Notes under the pieces: generated by a model | Told to the model about the DNA's origin: nothing | The model's database searches: none | What the model saw: the letters and a program-made list of their open reading frames with translations, nothing else | Source: Marinomonas ostreistagni | GTDB lineage: Bacteria; Pseudomonadota; Gammaproteobacteria; Pseudomonadales; Marinomonadaceae | DNA: 64,000 nucleotides | Assembly: GCF_016461785.1 (NCBI RefSeq) | Contig: NZ_JAEMUH010000007.1 | Coordinates: 62,001-126,000, forward strand | Direction: 5' to 3' | Program-made: the position numbers and the translations under genes | In this document: piece after piece, positions 15,446-22,947 of the stretch | How the letters are laid out: the number at the start of each line of letters is the position of its first letter | Numbering within the stretch: position 1 is the stretch's first letter

Positions 15446-15850
15446 TTACCAGAACCTAACTTCTCGTAATGGCGGCGGATTCGGAACCGCAGGCCTACGG
15501 ATCAGCAGCAGCTCAATGTCACGAAGGCTTTCATCTGCCCTATGTAAAACACAGTGGTAATAGTCCTCAACAAATTCATGCGTAAAATGGACCCGACCAA
15601 TATCACGGGATGCATACCCTCCCCCAGCACGACCATAAAACTGATCTTTGGTAATCACACGAACATCAGAGATATCGCGTTTTTTTAAATCCTTGCGCAG
15701 CGATTCCGCCTCACCACAACCAAGACACAAGATCACATCGCCAGACCGAACTAAATCAAGCATTCGACTGGTGCGACCCGATCGACGAGCGCCGTTACTC
15801 ATCACACTAAACATCCCACGCAATGCACCACCAATTCCATAAATATCCAT
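15446..15850 (-). CDS. Phage protein with a short P-loop-like segment
   Basis: A 134-residue protein found in the early operon. The stretch NGARRSGRTSRMLDLVRSGDVILCLG resembles the start of a P-loop NTPase (SGRT-S), followed by a Rossmann-like half (VRVITKDQFYGRAGGGYA) and an acidic C-terminal helix; the protein is too short for a complete helicase domain. The ATG at 15850 with GGGGTGG upstream is chosen over a TTG 21 bases before. Similar short proteins occur in replication modules of many phages with unknown roles. Confidence 0.55.
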   Translation of the reverse strand: MDIYGIGGALRGMFSVMSNGARRSGRTSRMLDLVRSGDVILCLGCGEAESLRKDLKKRDISDVRVITKDQFYGRAGGGYASRDIGRVHFTHEFVEDYYHCVLHRADESLRDIELLLIRRPAVPNPPPLREVRFW

Positions 15851-15906
15851 AACCACCCCGCTATTTCCCAACAGTGAAAGAAGGCTGACCGAAGCCAGCC
15901 GGTTAA

Positions 15907-16776
15907 TTAAATACGTGCTTCGCCCTCTGGGCCCTGATCGGGACCGACTTCATCTAGCAGCCGCAAAGTATCGAATTGCTTACGAGCGGCCTTATACAAG
16001 AAAGTCTCAATCTCTGTATTGTTTTTCTGAATCGACAATGAACGACCAGACTCATCCCCTTTGATTCGCTCAGTCTTCACGGCAATCTCCTTGGCTACCT
16101 TTGGCAGCAACTCTTCCAGCTTCCAGCCGTTCGGATTGTCACGACTCATCAACACATTTGCCGCTGGGCGCTCCAAATGAAGCGTATAACCCACCAACTC
16201 CCCAAGGGTTTCTTGGATATCGCTCATGGCAGTATGGGCGTATTGCTTCTCAGATTTTGGCAGACCAAGACCCGCCCAAGCCGTTTGACGCAGTAGGTCA
16301 ATGCTAGACACATCGATCGTGCGGTAGTGAAAGAACCCTTTAAGGGATGGCATTTGCGCATCGATGTACGACACATCAAAACCAATGCTATTGCCAAACA
16401 TCACGGCACCTGTTTTTGCCTTGCGATCGTAAATAGACACACCAAAGTGCATCAGCGTTTCAATGGCAAATAGCTCAGCATCTTCGACATCAGAAAACAC
16501 CCCCAAGTGCTCGCCAGACTGGTTGCGCAGTTGGTCGATCAACCCCGACTTGGTATGCGCCTCAAGCGCCCATGGATCCATACGCTCTAAAAAGGATTCA
16601 TTCCAAATACCGACCGAGAACGAAAACTCTTTATTAAGATTTTCATCACACACCACAAACGCCATTTCAAGGATTGGGTAATACGCCGCACCGTGAACAC
16701 GCTCACCCGATGGCAACGTCTCGTAACCGTTCAAACCACCCGTTTCTAAATCAACACCCACTAATTGCAGACTCAT
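15907..16776 (-). CDS. DEDDh-type 3'-5' exonuclease, oligoribonuclease-like
   Basis: A 289-residue exonuclease. Motif Exo I is GVDLETGGL (Asp and Glu metal ligands), Exo II is GNSIGFDVSYID, and Exo III is YAHTAMSDIQETLGEL with the His and the last Asp of the DEDDh set. RTIDVSSIDLL and KQYAHTAMSDI closely parallel oligoribonuclease. About 100 residues C-terminal to the nuclease fold are helical and may bind a partner. The start at 16776 has AGGAG seven bases upstream. A role in DNA or RNA turnover during replication is expected; the substrate cannot be read. Confidence 0.8.
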   Translation of the reverse strand: MSLQLVGVDLETGGLNGYETLPSGERVHGAAYYPILEMAFVVCDENLNKEFSFSVGIWNESFLERMDPWALEAHTKSGLIDQLRNQSGEHLGVFSDVEDAELFAIETLMHFGVSIYDRKAKTGAVMFGNSIGFDVSYIDAQMPSLKGFFHYRTIDVSSIDLLRQTAWAGLGLPKSEKQYAHTAMSDIQETLGELVGYTLHLERPAANVLMSRDNPNGWKLEELLPKVAKEIAVKTERIKGDESGRSLSIQKNNTEIETFLYKAARKQFDTLRLLDEVGPDQGPEGEARI

Positions 16777-16786
16777 CAGCACTCTC

Positions 16787-17152
16787 CTAAAACGAAAAAC
16801 TCATACCGTTGCCAAGCTCAAAAACATGCTCATCTTTAGCCGTGGCCAGCACTTCTTTGATCTTCTTGTAACAAGCGTCCTTATCCGTTTCGTAAAGGCG
16901 ATCAAGCTCATCCCAACACGCCACCAACGCCGCCCAGCGCTCCGATCGGCTAGCCATTTCAGAAATACGAAAGCGAAACTCAGGGACAGCTTTCATCAGA
17001 CGATAGCAACGACCAAAATCACTTGTATCGCGAGGGTAGTCGCTGAAACTGTCTTCTGCTTCGATGCCTGTCATCTGGGACACAATCGCCTTGGAAGACG
17101 TGCCTGTATCACCGCTCAATAACCACTTAACTAATCGCTCGTTTAATTCCAT
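16787..17152 (-). CDS. Conserved small phage protein, unknown function
   Basis: A 121-residue protein with the segment GDTGTSSKAIVSQMTGIEAEDSFSDYPRDTSDFGRCYRL followed by helices. Proteins of this pattern occur beside replication genes in many tailed phages, but no activity is known to me. It lies 10 bases upstream of the exonuclease gene and shares its transcript. No signal peptide, no membrane segment and no metal-site motif. Confidence 0.65.
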   Translation of the reverse strand: MELNERLVKWLLSGDTGTSSKAIVSQMTGIEAEDSFSDYPRDTSDFGRCYRLMKAVPEFRFRISEMASRSERWAALVACWDELDRLYETDKDACYKKIKEVLATAKDEHVFELGNGMSFSF

Positions 17153-17164
17153 CTCACTCTCCCA

Positions 17165-17473
17165 TCACTTCAATAATTGCCATAAACCGCCGCAGCTTTG
17201 ACACTTGGCACGCTTGGCACCTGAGCGGGTTTGTTTTAGTTCGCCATTGCACTTGCCGCATTTCACATCAGCAACACGCTTAACCATTTGTTTATTGATC
17301 GCTTCGATTCGGGCCGATCTATCTTCTTTTGGCAGCAGGCCAAGAGCTTGGGCTACTTGTCTGTATTCCTTACTGATCCACTTGCCGTCTGGCTCAAGAT
17401 GGAGGCCATCCCCAATCATGTCGCCCAGCTTCACTAGCTGCCTATGCAAATGGGCATTGGCTGCTTTATCCAT
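17165..17473 (-). CDS. Small phage protein with C-terminal zinc ribbon
   Basis: A 102-residue protein. The N-terminal helical part (HLHRQLVKLGDMIGDGLH) is followed by a C-terminal zinc ribbon with Cys pairs CGKC (about residue 76) and CQSC (about 93) spaced by a basic hairpin. Single zinc ribbons of this kind in phage early operons are often nucleic-acid binding or host-polymerase-directed. It overlaps the upstream coiled-coil gene by eight bases. Confidence 0.65.
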   Translation of the reverse strand: MDKAANAHLHRQLVKLGDMIGDGLHLEPDGKWISKEYRQVAQALGLLPKEDRSARIEAINKQMVKRVADVKCGKCNGELKQTRSGAKRAKCQSCGGLWQLLK

Positions 17474-17801
17474 GCCTCATTCCCTCACGCCAGCTGATGT
17501 TCGCAATCTCGCGGTCGATCTCTTCTAACTCGATCTTCAGATCACACCACTTATCAGTGTTTCTTGAATCACATGAGCGTTTTAAATCCGCCTTCAGGCG
17601 CTTTTCTTTCGCAGCCAGATCCTCAAGTTTCTTATGATCTGCTGCGGTTTTAATTCCCGACTGCATTAGTCCATTCGCTTGCTGATAAACTTCGGCAAGC
17701 CCTGCACCATGCTTACCGTTCACAATCGCATCGATCTTGTCGTATCGCTTTTGGACATCCTTGCGGTAAAACTGCAAAGCCTTAAGTGTTACAGATTCCA
17801 T
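17466..17801 (-). CDS. Coiled-coil phage protein, unknown function
   Basis: A 111-residue, highly charged protein predicted to be almost entirely helical; the run KLEDLAAKEKRLKADLKRSC and IELEEIDREIANIS have heptad character. It lies four bases after the P-like gene. In lambda the region after P carries the nin genes, many small and poorly understood; this appears to be an equivalent slot. No specific function can be claimed. Confidence 0.6.
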   Translation of the reverse strand: MESVTLKALQFYRKDVQKRYDKIDAIVNGKHGAGLAEVYQQANGLMQSGIKTAADHKKLEDLAAKEKRLKADLKRSCDSRNTDKWCDLKIELEEIDREIANISWREGMRHG

Positions 17802-17804
17802 CCT

Positions 17805-18491
17805 CTACCCCTTGCCCAGCATTGCTTTCAGTGCGCCGATGTTCGCGCGGCCTAGTTGTTTCAGCTCAGCTTTCTCGTTCTCAGTGAGCTTCTTCTGTTC
17901 AATCAGTTGCGGTTTATTCACTTCGATCTGCTCACCGGCAACCACCTTGGCGGCGATTTCCATGTAAGCCTTGCGGTAGGCGTTTTGGCCTGCTTGGGTG
18001 TCCGATCGGCGCAGCTTATGCCAAGACACACGCTTGCCAGCGGCGTACACAGCGGGGTGAGTTGGTCGCCAGTTCACAATGTCGTGACTGTGATCCACTG
18101 CCTCGCGGTAGGCTTCGTCCACGCTTGGCAAGCCGTGGCACCACATGATGAACTCAGCCACCACAGGCCATTTCGTGTATTTATCTTCCGTGGCGTAGCG
18201 TTTCGCACGAGCGGTACCCATGCGCAACATCTCGCCCGTGATCTGCGCTTTCAGCAGCTCTCGCACCCACTGGGTTTTGATCTGTCCCTCGATCTCGGGT
18301 GATTTCAACGAGGCGCCGTGATTGGTGTAAAACGCCTTCAACGTGCCAAACAGCTTGTCGATCGTTTTAGCCATCGCTGCTTGAGCGTCTTGGCTTGGAT
18401 CCTGTGCTGGGCGCGGTTGCTCATGGACCACAGGACGGTTAACAGGGAAATTGCTTTGCTGGGTCGGTAATAATTCGCTTACGTTTTGCAT
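17805..18491 (-). CDS. Replication protein P-like (helicase loader)
   Basis: A 228-residue protein matching the lambda gpP family in length (233), position after the O-like gene and content: a Pro/Gln-rich N-terminus, then FGTLKAFYTNHGASLKS and KTQWVRELLKAQITGEMLRMG, then KYTKWPVVAEFIMWC and WRPTHPAVYAAGKRVSWHKLRR. gpP brings host DnaB helicase to the origin. Its ATG overlaps the O stop by one base, ensuring matched expression. Confidence 0.8.
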   Translation of the reverse strand: MQNVSELLPTQQSNFPVNRPVVHEQPRPAQDPSQDAQAAMAKTIDKLFGTLKAFYTNHGASLKSPEIEGQIKTQWVRELLKAQITGEMLRMGTARAKRYATEDKYTKWPVVAEFIMWCHGLPSVDEAYREAVDHSHDIVNWRPTHPAVYAAGKRVSWHKLRRSDTQAGQNAYRKAYMEIAAKVVAGEQIEVNKPQLIEQKKLTENEKAELKQLGRANIGALKAMLGKG

Positions 18492-19354
18492 CAGAAGCCC
18501 TCCGGATCAAACACATCATTCCAATCAATCGCACCGCCTGGCTTAGCCTGCTGGCGGATCGTTGGCAGTTGTTCATCGTTCCAGCGCTCGTTGTTGATCC
18601 AAGTCGTTGGCATTGGCTGGAATTGTTTCTGGTCGGCAGGTGCCGCGGCGTAGAGATCCCCCCAGCGCTGCGCTTGGTCGATAATCAATTGAATTTTCGC
18701 GACCGCTTGCTCACGATCGTTCGGCAATGGGATTTTTAACCACTTCGCCTCCGATGCCTTGCGGTTGTCTTTGCGCTGGTAAGCATTCCAGAACAACTCG
18801 AACGAATGGGCTAACAACTCGCGTTTGGCCTTGGCATTGAATTTTTGATCAACCACCACCGGAGCGGTTTCGTTCGATTCGGCCGAATCGGACAAATGAT
18901 CTTTAGGTTCATTGACTGATTCATTGACTGGTTCAAGAGAGTGACTGGTTCTGGGTGCAGATGCTGCACCACCCCCTAGTGCAGCATCTGCACCACCTAG
19001 TGCAGCATCTGCACCACCTAATGCAACAGATTCACCAGGTAACAAATATCCAATCAATGAGCCTTTATCGTTATAAACAGGCTTCAAAAGGTGGAAATTA
19101 AGCAGGTAAACGTTTGAAGAGTTCCCCTTCTCACCTTTACGAAGCGTCTTAGACAGCACACCAGTTTCAATCAGCGCATTGATATGACCAACCACCGCAC
19201 GGCGGCTGATTTCACACTGATCAGCAATGTATTGATAACTAGGCCAACATTCGCCCTGATCGCTGGCATTATCCGCCAGCTTCAACAGAACAAGTTTACG
19301 CAGAGGGTTACCAACCTTGGTCTTCATGGCCTTAACCATAAGCTCCATGCTCAT
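18491..19354 (-). CDS. Replication initiator O-like protein
   Basis: A 287-residue protein with an N-terminal winged-helix domain (about 1-85): KLVLLKLADNASDQGECWPSYQYIADQCEISRRAVVGHINALIETGVLSKTLR, the layout of phage O-type and replication HTH proteins. A low-complexity linker at about 105-135 consists of repeated ALGGADA units encoded by origin-like repeats. The C-terminal half would bind the P-like loader encoded next. Its start overlaps the methyltransferase stop (ATGA). Confidence 0.8.
   Translation of the reverse strand: MSMELMVKAMKTKVGNPLRKLVLLKLADNASDQGECWPSYQYIADQCEISRRAVVGHINALIETGVLSKTLRKGEKGNSSNVYLLNFHLLKPVYNDKGSLIGYLLPGESVALGGADAALGGADAALGGGAASAPRTSHSLEPVNESVNEPKDHLSDSAESNETAPVVVDQKFNAKAKRELLAHSFELFWNAYQRKDNRKASEAKWLKIPLPNDREQAVAKIQLIIDQAQRWGDLYAAAPADQKQFQPMPTTWINNERWNDEQLPTIRQQAKPGGAIDWNDVFDPEGF
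18955..19035. repeat. Iterons inside the O gene: candidate replication origin
   Basis: Three copies of a 15-base hyphenated palindrome, GTGCAG-N3-CTGCAC, at 18955-18969, 18979-18993 and 19000-19014, with a fourth degraded copy at 19021-19035. The copies are 24, 21 and 21 bases apart, about two helical turns. Direct repeats of TTGACTG lie beside them at 18912-18948. Lambda places four O-binding iterons inside O in the same way, so this is the likely origin. Confidence 0.7.
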
Positions 19355-21009
19355 TGCACACCCCCTACGCTCAACGCCGCAGCCATAGGCTTAACCCAAA
19401 TAGGCGCGTTGTCTAAAAGGAATGTCTCGCCCTGACGTGCAAGCAGGATCGTCGTGCCCATCACCTCAGCGATCGCACGCGAAGCCGAAGGCGGTACCGC
19501 ATTACCGATACGTTCACGCCATGCCTCATCGTTTAAGCCATCAAGCTCCAAGTATTCTTCTGGCTCGATCAGTGATTGCAAAGCGGCAAGCTCAAGAGTT
19601 GTAAATGGTCGATGCCAAGTGCCATCAAGTGACTCAATCACCGCATGACATTTATCCGTAGCTTTTGGAAGGCGTGGATCAGCAACAGACCAGCGGCCAT
19701 TGTCGTGACACGCAGCGGCAGACACAGCACCTGAGAAACCATCCCAAGGCAAAACACCGTAATGACCACCACCATAGTAGCTATCACCCTTCTTGCGGTT
19801 CATATTCGGACGGGGATCGGCCACAGCAAAAGCGCCCTGACCTGTTGTGCTTCCCGCGATAACCGTACCCGCTGCACGATCAAAAGCCGTAACAGAATAC
19901 TTACTAGCAAACCCGTTCCCTCGAGGATCAGCCACCGCAAAGCGACCGCCACCTACAGCAGATTGAGACGTTACAACACCGCTAGACTTGTCCCATGGAA
20001 TAATTCCGTAGGCGCCGTAATTACCCATCTTAGTAGGACGCGGATCAGCTACCGAAAACGCACCGTTACCCGGTTTCGATTTACCCGCCACAGTGCCCAT
20101 AGGCTCTGACCAATCATTCACACCCATATAACCATTACGATGATCGGGCATAATTAAAAAGTCGCGTAAGTGGCCGTTTTCAATCGCCAAACGCTCAAGG
20201 GATCGCCAATCTTTACCCGCCTCAACAAATGCTAAGCGCACCCATGTTTTCCATTGCAAACGTGGAACTCGGTGCATCGGGCCAGCAGTCTCGTCACCAG
20301 GTAACGGCATACGCTCCAAAACAGAGCCAACACTTTGCAAACCTTTCATGGCTGGCTGGTAAAGGAATGGTGGCACCTTCTCGATATGGCGAGCCACTAA
20401 AAGGAAACGCTTGCGAGACTGCGCAAGGCCACCGATCTCACCACAATCGTGAGTCGTTTCGGCCACTGCATAACCCGCGTGAGATAACACTTGGTTGATC
20501 TGATCCAACAAATGACGACCGCGAGAGGCCAAGCGAGGCACATTTTCAAACACGATCAAATCAACTGGATCGTCTTTCCAAGCCTCAACCATCAACCAAA
20601 CACAGCGAAGGGTCAGCTCATTAAGCGCCTGATACTTAGGCGTGACAGCTTTCTTTTGAGAAAGTAAACCGCTCGCCCCCTTACAAGGCGAGCTGATAAA
20701 TACAACATTAGGGGTGCGATTTTGAGCCGCAGCACGAACGTCTGCAGGAGTGGCTTCTTTCCACTCTTTTGGTGGCTCCACACCGTGAAATCGTGTGTAC
20801 TGGTCACGGGTGAATAAATCCATCACCGTGCCATCCGTGCCCGTCAGCGTTTTAAAATCGCGGATCGCAGCGGGTGCAACATCGATGCCGCCAAGACATT
20901 CAAAACGTGCTTCAACATTGCCAACGCGAGGGTTAGCCATATTGAAACCTTTTGCACCGGCACCAAGGCCACAGCAAAAATGAAAGTGAGTAATCGTATC
21001 TTTGATCAC
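19351..21009 (-). CDS. C5-cytosine DNA methyltransferase with tandem-repeat insertion
   Basis: A 552-residue enzyme transferring a methyl group to cytosine C5. Motif I is HFCCGLGAGAKGF, motif IV holds the catalytic Cys in SSPCKG (about residue 109), motif VI is ENVPRL, motif VIII is QSRKRFLLVA and motif X is GNAVPPSASRAI. Between VIII and X (about 300-450) are four imperfect repeats, each ending in VADPR and carrying PWD or AFD, where a target recognition domain is expected. The start is the GTG at 21009, with GGAGG seven bases upstream and overlap with the previous stop. No restriction gene is nearby, so self-protection is likely. Confidence 0.9.
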   Translation of the reverse strand: MIKDTITHFHFCCGLGAGAKGFNMANPRVGNVEARFECLGGIDVAPAAIRDFKTLTGTDGTVMDLFTRDQYTRFHGVEPPKEWKEATPADVRAAAQNRTPNVVFISSPCKGASGLLSQKKAVTPKYQALNELTLRCVWLMVEAWKDDPVDLIVFENVPRLASRGRHLLDQINQVLSHAGYAVAETTHDCGEIGGLAQSRKRFLLVARHIEKVPPFLYQPAMKGLQSVGSVLERMPLPGDETAGPMHRVPRLQWKTWVRLAFVEAGKDWRSLERLAIENGHLRDFLIMPDHRNGYMGVNDWSEPMGTVAGKSKPGNGAFSVADPRPTKMGNYGAYGIIPWDKSSGVVTSQSAVGGGRFAVADPRGNGFASKYSVTAFDRAAGTVIAGSTTGQGAFAVADPRPNMNRKKGDSYYGGGHYGVLPWDGFSGAVSAAACHDNGRWSVADPRLPKATDKCHAVIESLDGTWHRPFTTLELAALQSLIEPEEYLELDGLNDEAWRERIGNAVPPSASRAIAEVMGTTILLARQGETFLLDNAPIWVKPMAAALSVGGVQ

Positions 21010-21299
21010 GCCCACACCTCCATCGCTGTGCCTTTGAAGCTTGGATTTTGGCAGGCGTAAACGTGGCTCTTGGACTTGCGGCCATTAAAAAACGGCGCGA
21101 TCCAGCCTTCGCGCTGTAACTCAGCGATGGCTAAACGTACTTTTTCGATTGGAAGTTGAGATAGTTCAGAAAGCTCCTGCTCATCAAGCAAGAAGCGTGG
21201 CGAATCGCCAAAGATAGGAACGTAAAGTTGAATGGTATCGCGAACAGCCTGAGCATAAGAACTCAAACGATCGTCAACCAATAGGCGTAATTGTGCCAT
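21006..21299 (-). CDS. Small winged-helix-like protein, first gene of the C4-controlled operon
   Basis: A 97-residue protein starting MAQLRLLVDD. The central part FLLDEQELSELSQLPIEKVRLAIAELQREGWIAPFF has helix-turn-helix plus wing character, so DNA binding is likely. The ATG at 21299 has AAGGAG seven bases upstream; that site lies inside a sequence complementary to the C4-type RNA. A longer reading from 21575 would pass through an intrinsic terminator and the antisense RNA, and is rejected. In P1 and P7 the corresponding gene is icd/ant, an antirepressor; whether this one is functionally similar is unknown. Confidence 0.75.
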   Translation of the reverse strand: MAQLRLLVDDRLSSYAQAVRDTIQLYVPIFGDSPRFLLDEQELSELSQLPIEKVRLAIAELQREGWIAPFFNGRKSKSHVYACQNPSFKGTAMEVWA

Positions 21300-21306
21300 G
21301 ATGTGA

Positions 21307-21344
21307 CTCCTTTGGAATTTAGAGCCACCCTGCCGAAGTGGTAA
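21307..21344 (-). promoter_or_regulatory. C4 target site 2 (a2/b2), overlapping the ribosome binding site
   Basis: Two blocks, TTACCAC (21338-21344) and TCCAAAGG (21309-21316), both complementary to loops of the adjacent antisense RNA. The second block contains the AAGGAG Shine-Dalgarno of the next gene, so pairing would block its translation. Confidence 0.75.
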
Positions 21345-21359
21345 TTTCGGGATTAGGGT

Positions 21360-21442
21360 GGACGGTCTGACAGCTGTGTTACCACAACAGGCTCCAAAGG
21401 TAGACCTGCCCATCCGAAGATGGCACAGCCGCCCGACCGCCC
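21360..21442 (-). ncRNA. C4-type antisense RNA
   Basis: A structured 83-base segment on the minus strand. GGGCGGTC (21435-21442) pairs with GACCGTCC (21360-21367) to close it. Inside are a CCATC-TTCG-GATGG hairpin and a CTGT..GTG-GTAA-CAC hairpin. The single-stranded parts CCTTTGGAG (21392-21400) and GTGGTAA (21379-21385) match the a' and b' regions of C4 RNAs of phages P1/P7, since each has complements both upstream and downstream. C4 RNA is made constitutively in lysogens and blocks expression of the gene behind it. The assignment is from structure and complementarity, not a database match. Confidence 0.75.
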
Positions 21443-21473
21443 ATAAATTAGACAGGCACAGGCGTGCAGACAT

Positions 21474-21498
21474 AAAAAAACCGCTGTCATGGGCGGTT
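21474..21498 (-). terminator. Intrinsic terminator in the early leader
   Basis: On the minus strand AACCGC, an eight-base loop and GCGGTT run into a seven-base T tract. It lies after C4 target site 1 and before the C4 RNA, so it could stop transcripts entering the early operon, like lambda tR1. Confidence 0.75.
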
Positions 21499-21499
21499 C

Positions 21500-21532
21500 G
21501 TCTGCCCTTTGGAGAGTTTGTCTGGGTGGTAA
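21500..21532 (-). promoter_or_regulatory. C4 target site 1 (a1/b1)
   Basis: TTACCAC (21526-21532) and CTCCAAAGG (21506-21514, extended by AGAC to 21500), the same two blocks as at the ribosome site, located upstream of the terminator. The a block pairs with the antisense RNA over nine plus four bases. Confidence 0.7.
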
Positions 21533-21626
21533 TCCAGTCCCCTGATTTTGCAGGAGAAATTAAATTATTGCTCATTGCTCTGTACCTGTCAAAAATTAAA
21601 ACAGATACATCGATTCAGTTAGCATC

Positions 21627-21926
21627 TTACATTTGATCGGCGTCTTGCCTTTCGATGTTTCTTAGTTGTCCGAATCGCTGGTCGATGTCTTTCACCAGCT
21701 TACAAAGTTCTGGGTCGTCCCAATCTATGATTTCACGCTTTGCTAAAAAAGCCCCCGAAGGGGCGCAATGGCTGTCGTTCACAAAAAGGGTAACACCTGA
21801 ATGCGGGTCAGTCGTTCCACTATCAAGACAACCGTCATGGCCGCACTTACTAAAGTGTGATAGCTTCACAAGGACATCCCCCAATACTCTGCTCGGGCGC
21901 TTCACAGCGTGCCGACTAAGAGCCAT
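21627..21926 (-). CDS. Doubtful leader ORF
   Basis: A 99-codon ORF that opens the early leader. Its ATG has no ribosome binding site and an intrinsic terminator interrupts it at 21745-21764, so a full-length product requires read-through. A downstream GTG with GGGGGA upstream is another start. It has no recognisable domain; the several Cys and His residues are scattered. It may be a real small protein, a leader peptide or noise, and it is listed because it occupies the first-gene position of the operon. Confidence 0.3.
   Translation of the reverse strand: MALSRHAVKRPSRVLGDVLVKLSHFSKCGHDGCLDSGTTDPHSGVTLFVNDSHCAPSGAFLAKREIIDWDDPELCKLVKDIDQRFGQLRNIERQDADQM
21745..21764 (-). terminator. Intrinsic terminator near the start of the early operon
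   Basis: Perfect GCCCC-TTCG-GGGGC stem with a stable tetraloop followed by six T on the minus strand. It lies about 200 bases downstream of the operator region. Confidence 0.8.
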
Positions 21927-21969
21927 CTAACGATGGTTGTTTACAGCGGATTACCTAAAACAGTAATTC

Positions 21970-21991
21970 TATACAAAACAATGATTGTATA
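21970..21991. promoter_or_regulatory. Repressor operator candidate 1
   Basis: Palindrome TATACAA-N8-TTGTATA in the gap between the early leader and the repressor gene. The core ATACAA-N8-TTGTAT has the same geometry as the second palindrome. Confidence 0.6.
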
Positions 21992-22075
21992 AACCGCTCA
22001 ATGTTTTCTAAATTTAACACCTAGAGTAACAATAAGTAAACATCCAACGTTCATGAAATTGATGAAATTTACTCT

Positions 22076-22095
22076 ATACACAAAATCTTGTGTAT
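22076..22095. promoter_or_regulatory. Repressor operator candidate 2
   Basis: Perfect palindrome ATACACAA-N4-TTGTGTAT, that is ATACAC-N8-GTGTAT, sharing spacing and half-site with candidate 1. It lies 73 bases before the repressor start, next to a third, shorter palindrome. Confidence 0.65.
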
Positions 22096-22110
22096 TACAC
22101 ATGCCGTGTA
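22096..22110. promoter_or_regulatory. Repressor operator candidate 3
   Basis: TACAC-N5-GTGTA, directly abutting candidate 2, with a different spacing. It may be a second site, or a half-site pair bound cooperatively. Confidence 0.45.
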
Positions 22111-22168
22111 TGAGCTAGATCAAAAGTTTACGCCCACACATTTACCCAAACGAGGCTGACACCACTAT

Positions 22169-22921
22169 ATGCCGACAATCGAACCTTTAGAAAAAGAGGT
22201 GAAAGAAAGCACCGCTGGAGCATGTTCACTGGCCATGCAGCGTATTATCAACGCATCGCGCTATGAACGTAGCGAGATAGCAGAATACATCGGTCTTTCC
22301 AATGTTGCTCTTGATCGTCGTATGCGTGGCAGCGTGTCATTCTCGCTTGAAGAGGCTGTCATGATCTGTCGCCTGGTAGAAATACCAATCGGTGATGCGT
22401 TGAAGCTTGGTGAAATGAGCCAAGAAGAGTTTGAGAACGCTTGGATCTACCAATGGAGACGCCAGAACATAGCCAAACACGTGGCCAATCTTGAGGTTGA
22501 GAAAGGCCTGAACCACACTCAAATAGCTGAAATCTGCGGCTACAGCAAAAGCTGGCTAAGCAACATCCTCAGCGGTAAAGGCAAATTGACAGGCCGCATC
22601 GCTCGCGTTATCGAAAAACGCCTAGAACTTCCAGAAGATTTTCTTGATCGTAAGCCGCTAACACCACCCAAAGCCGCACAGATCGACGGCTCATTACTGG
22701 CTAAGACAGCTGCACAGCTAGTGGCCACCGTGCGCGGTGAAGGTTTCGAGATCGACAGCGACCTACTCAATATTTATGTGACTTCAATTGTCCAGCTGTA
22801 CAACGCCCGCATAGCAACACGAGGCGGTTACGATCCTGAGACCGATGCAGCGCAGTTCCAAGCGGTTTATGACCAACTGGTGCTCTCTTTAAAAATGAAA
22901 GATGGCCTTTGGAAGTATTAA
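22169..22921 (+). CDS. Phage repressor-like protein with two HTH domains
   Basis: A 250-residue protein at the divergent immunity position, reading away from the early operon. It has two helix-turn-helix regions: about 18-65 (RYERSEIAEYIGLSNVALDRRMRG) and about 98-150 (LNHTQIAEICGYSKSWLSNILSGKGKL), then a helical C-terminus probably for multimerisation. No S24/LexA-type peptidase (no AG/CG cleavage site or Ser-Lys dyad) is visible, so RecA-stimulated self-cleavage is not expected. Three palindromes precede it. The ribosome signal is weak (GAGG 13 bases away). Confidence 0.75.
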   Translation: MPTIEPLEKEVKESTAGACSLAMQRIINASRYERSEIAEYIGLSNVALDRRMRGSVSFSLEEAVMICRLVEIPIGDALKLGEMSQEEFENAWIYQWRRQNIAKHVANLEVEKGLNHTQIAEICGYSKSWLSNILSGKGKLTGRIARVIEKRLELPEDFLDRKPLTPPKAAQIDGSLLAKTAAQLVATVRGEGFEIDSDLLNIYVTSIVQLYNARIATRGGYDPETDAAQFQAVYDQLVLSLKMKDGLWKY

Positions 22922-22947
22922 TTTAAAAGTTAAAAGAAAGGGAATTC

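Noticed and set aside
21300-21575. Long N-terminal extension of the 97-residue early protein
   Set aside because: The extension crosses an intrinsic terminator and the antisense RNA; an ATG with a strong ribosome site at 21299 explains the gene.
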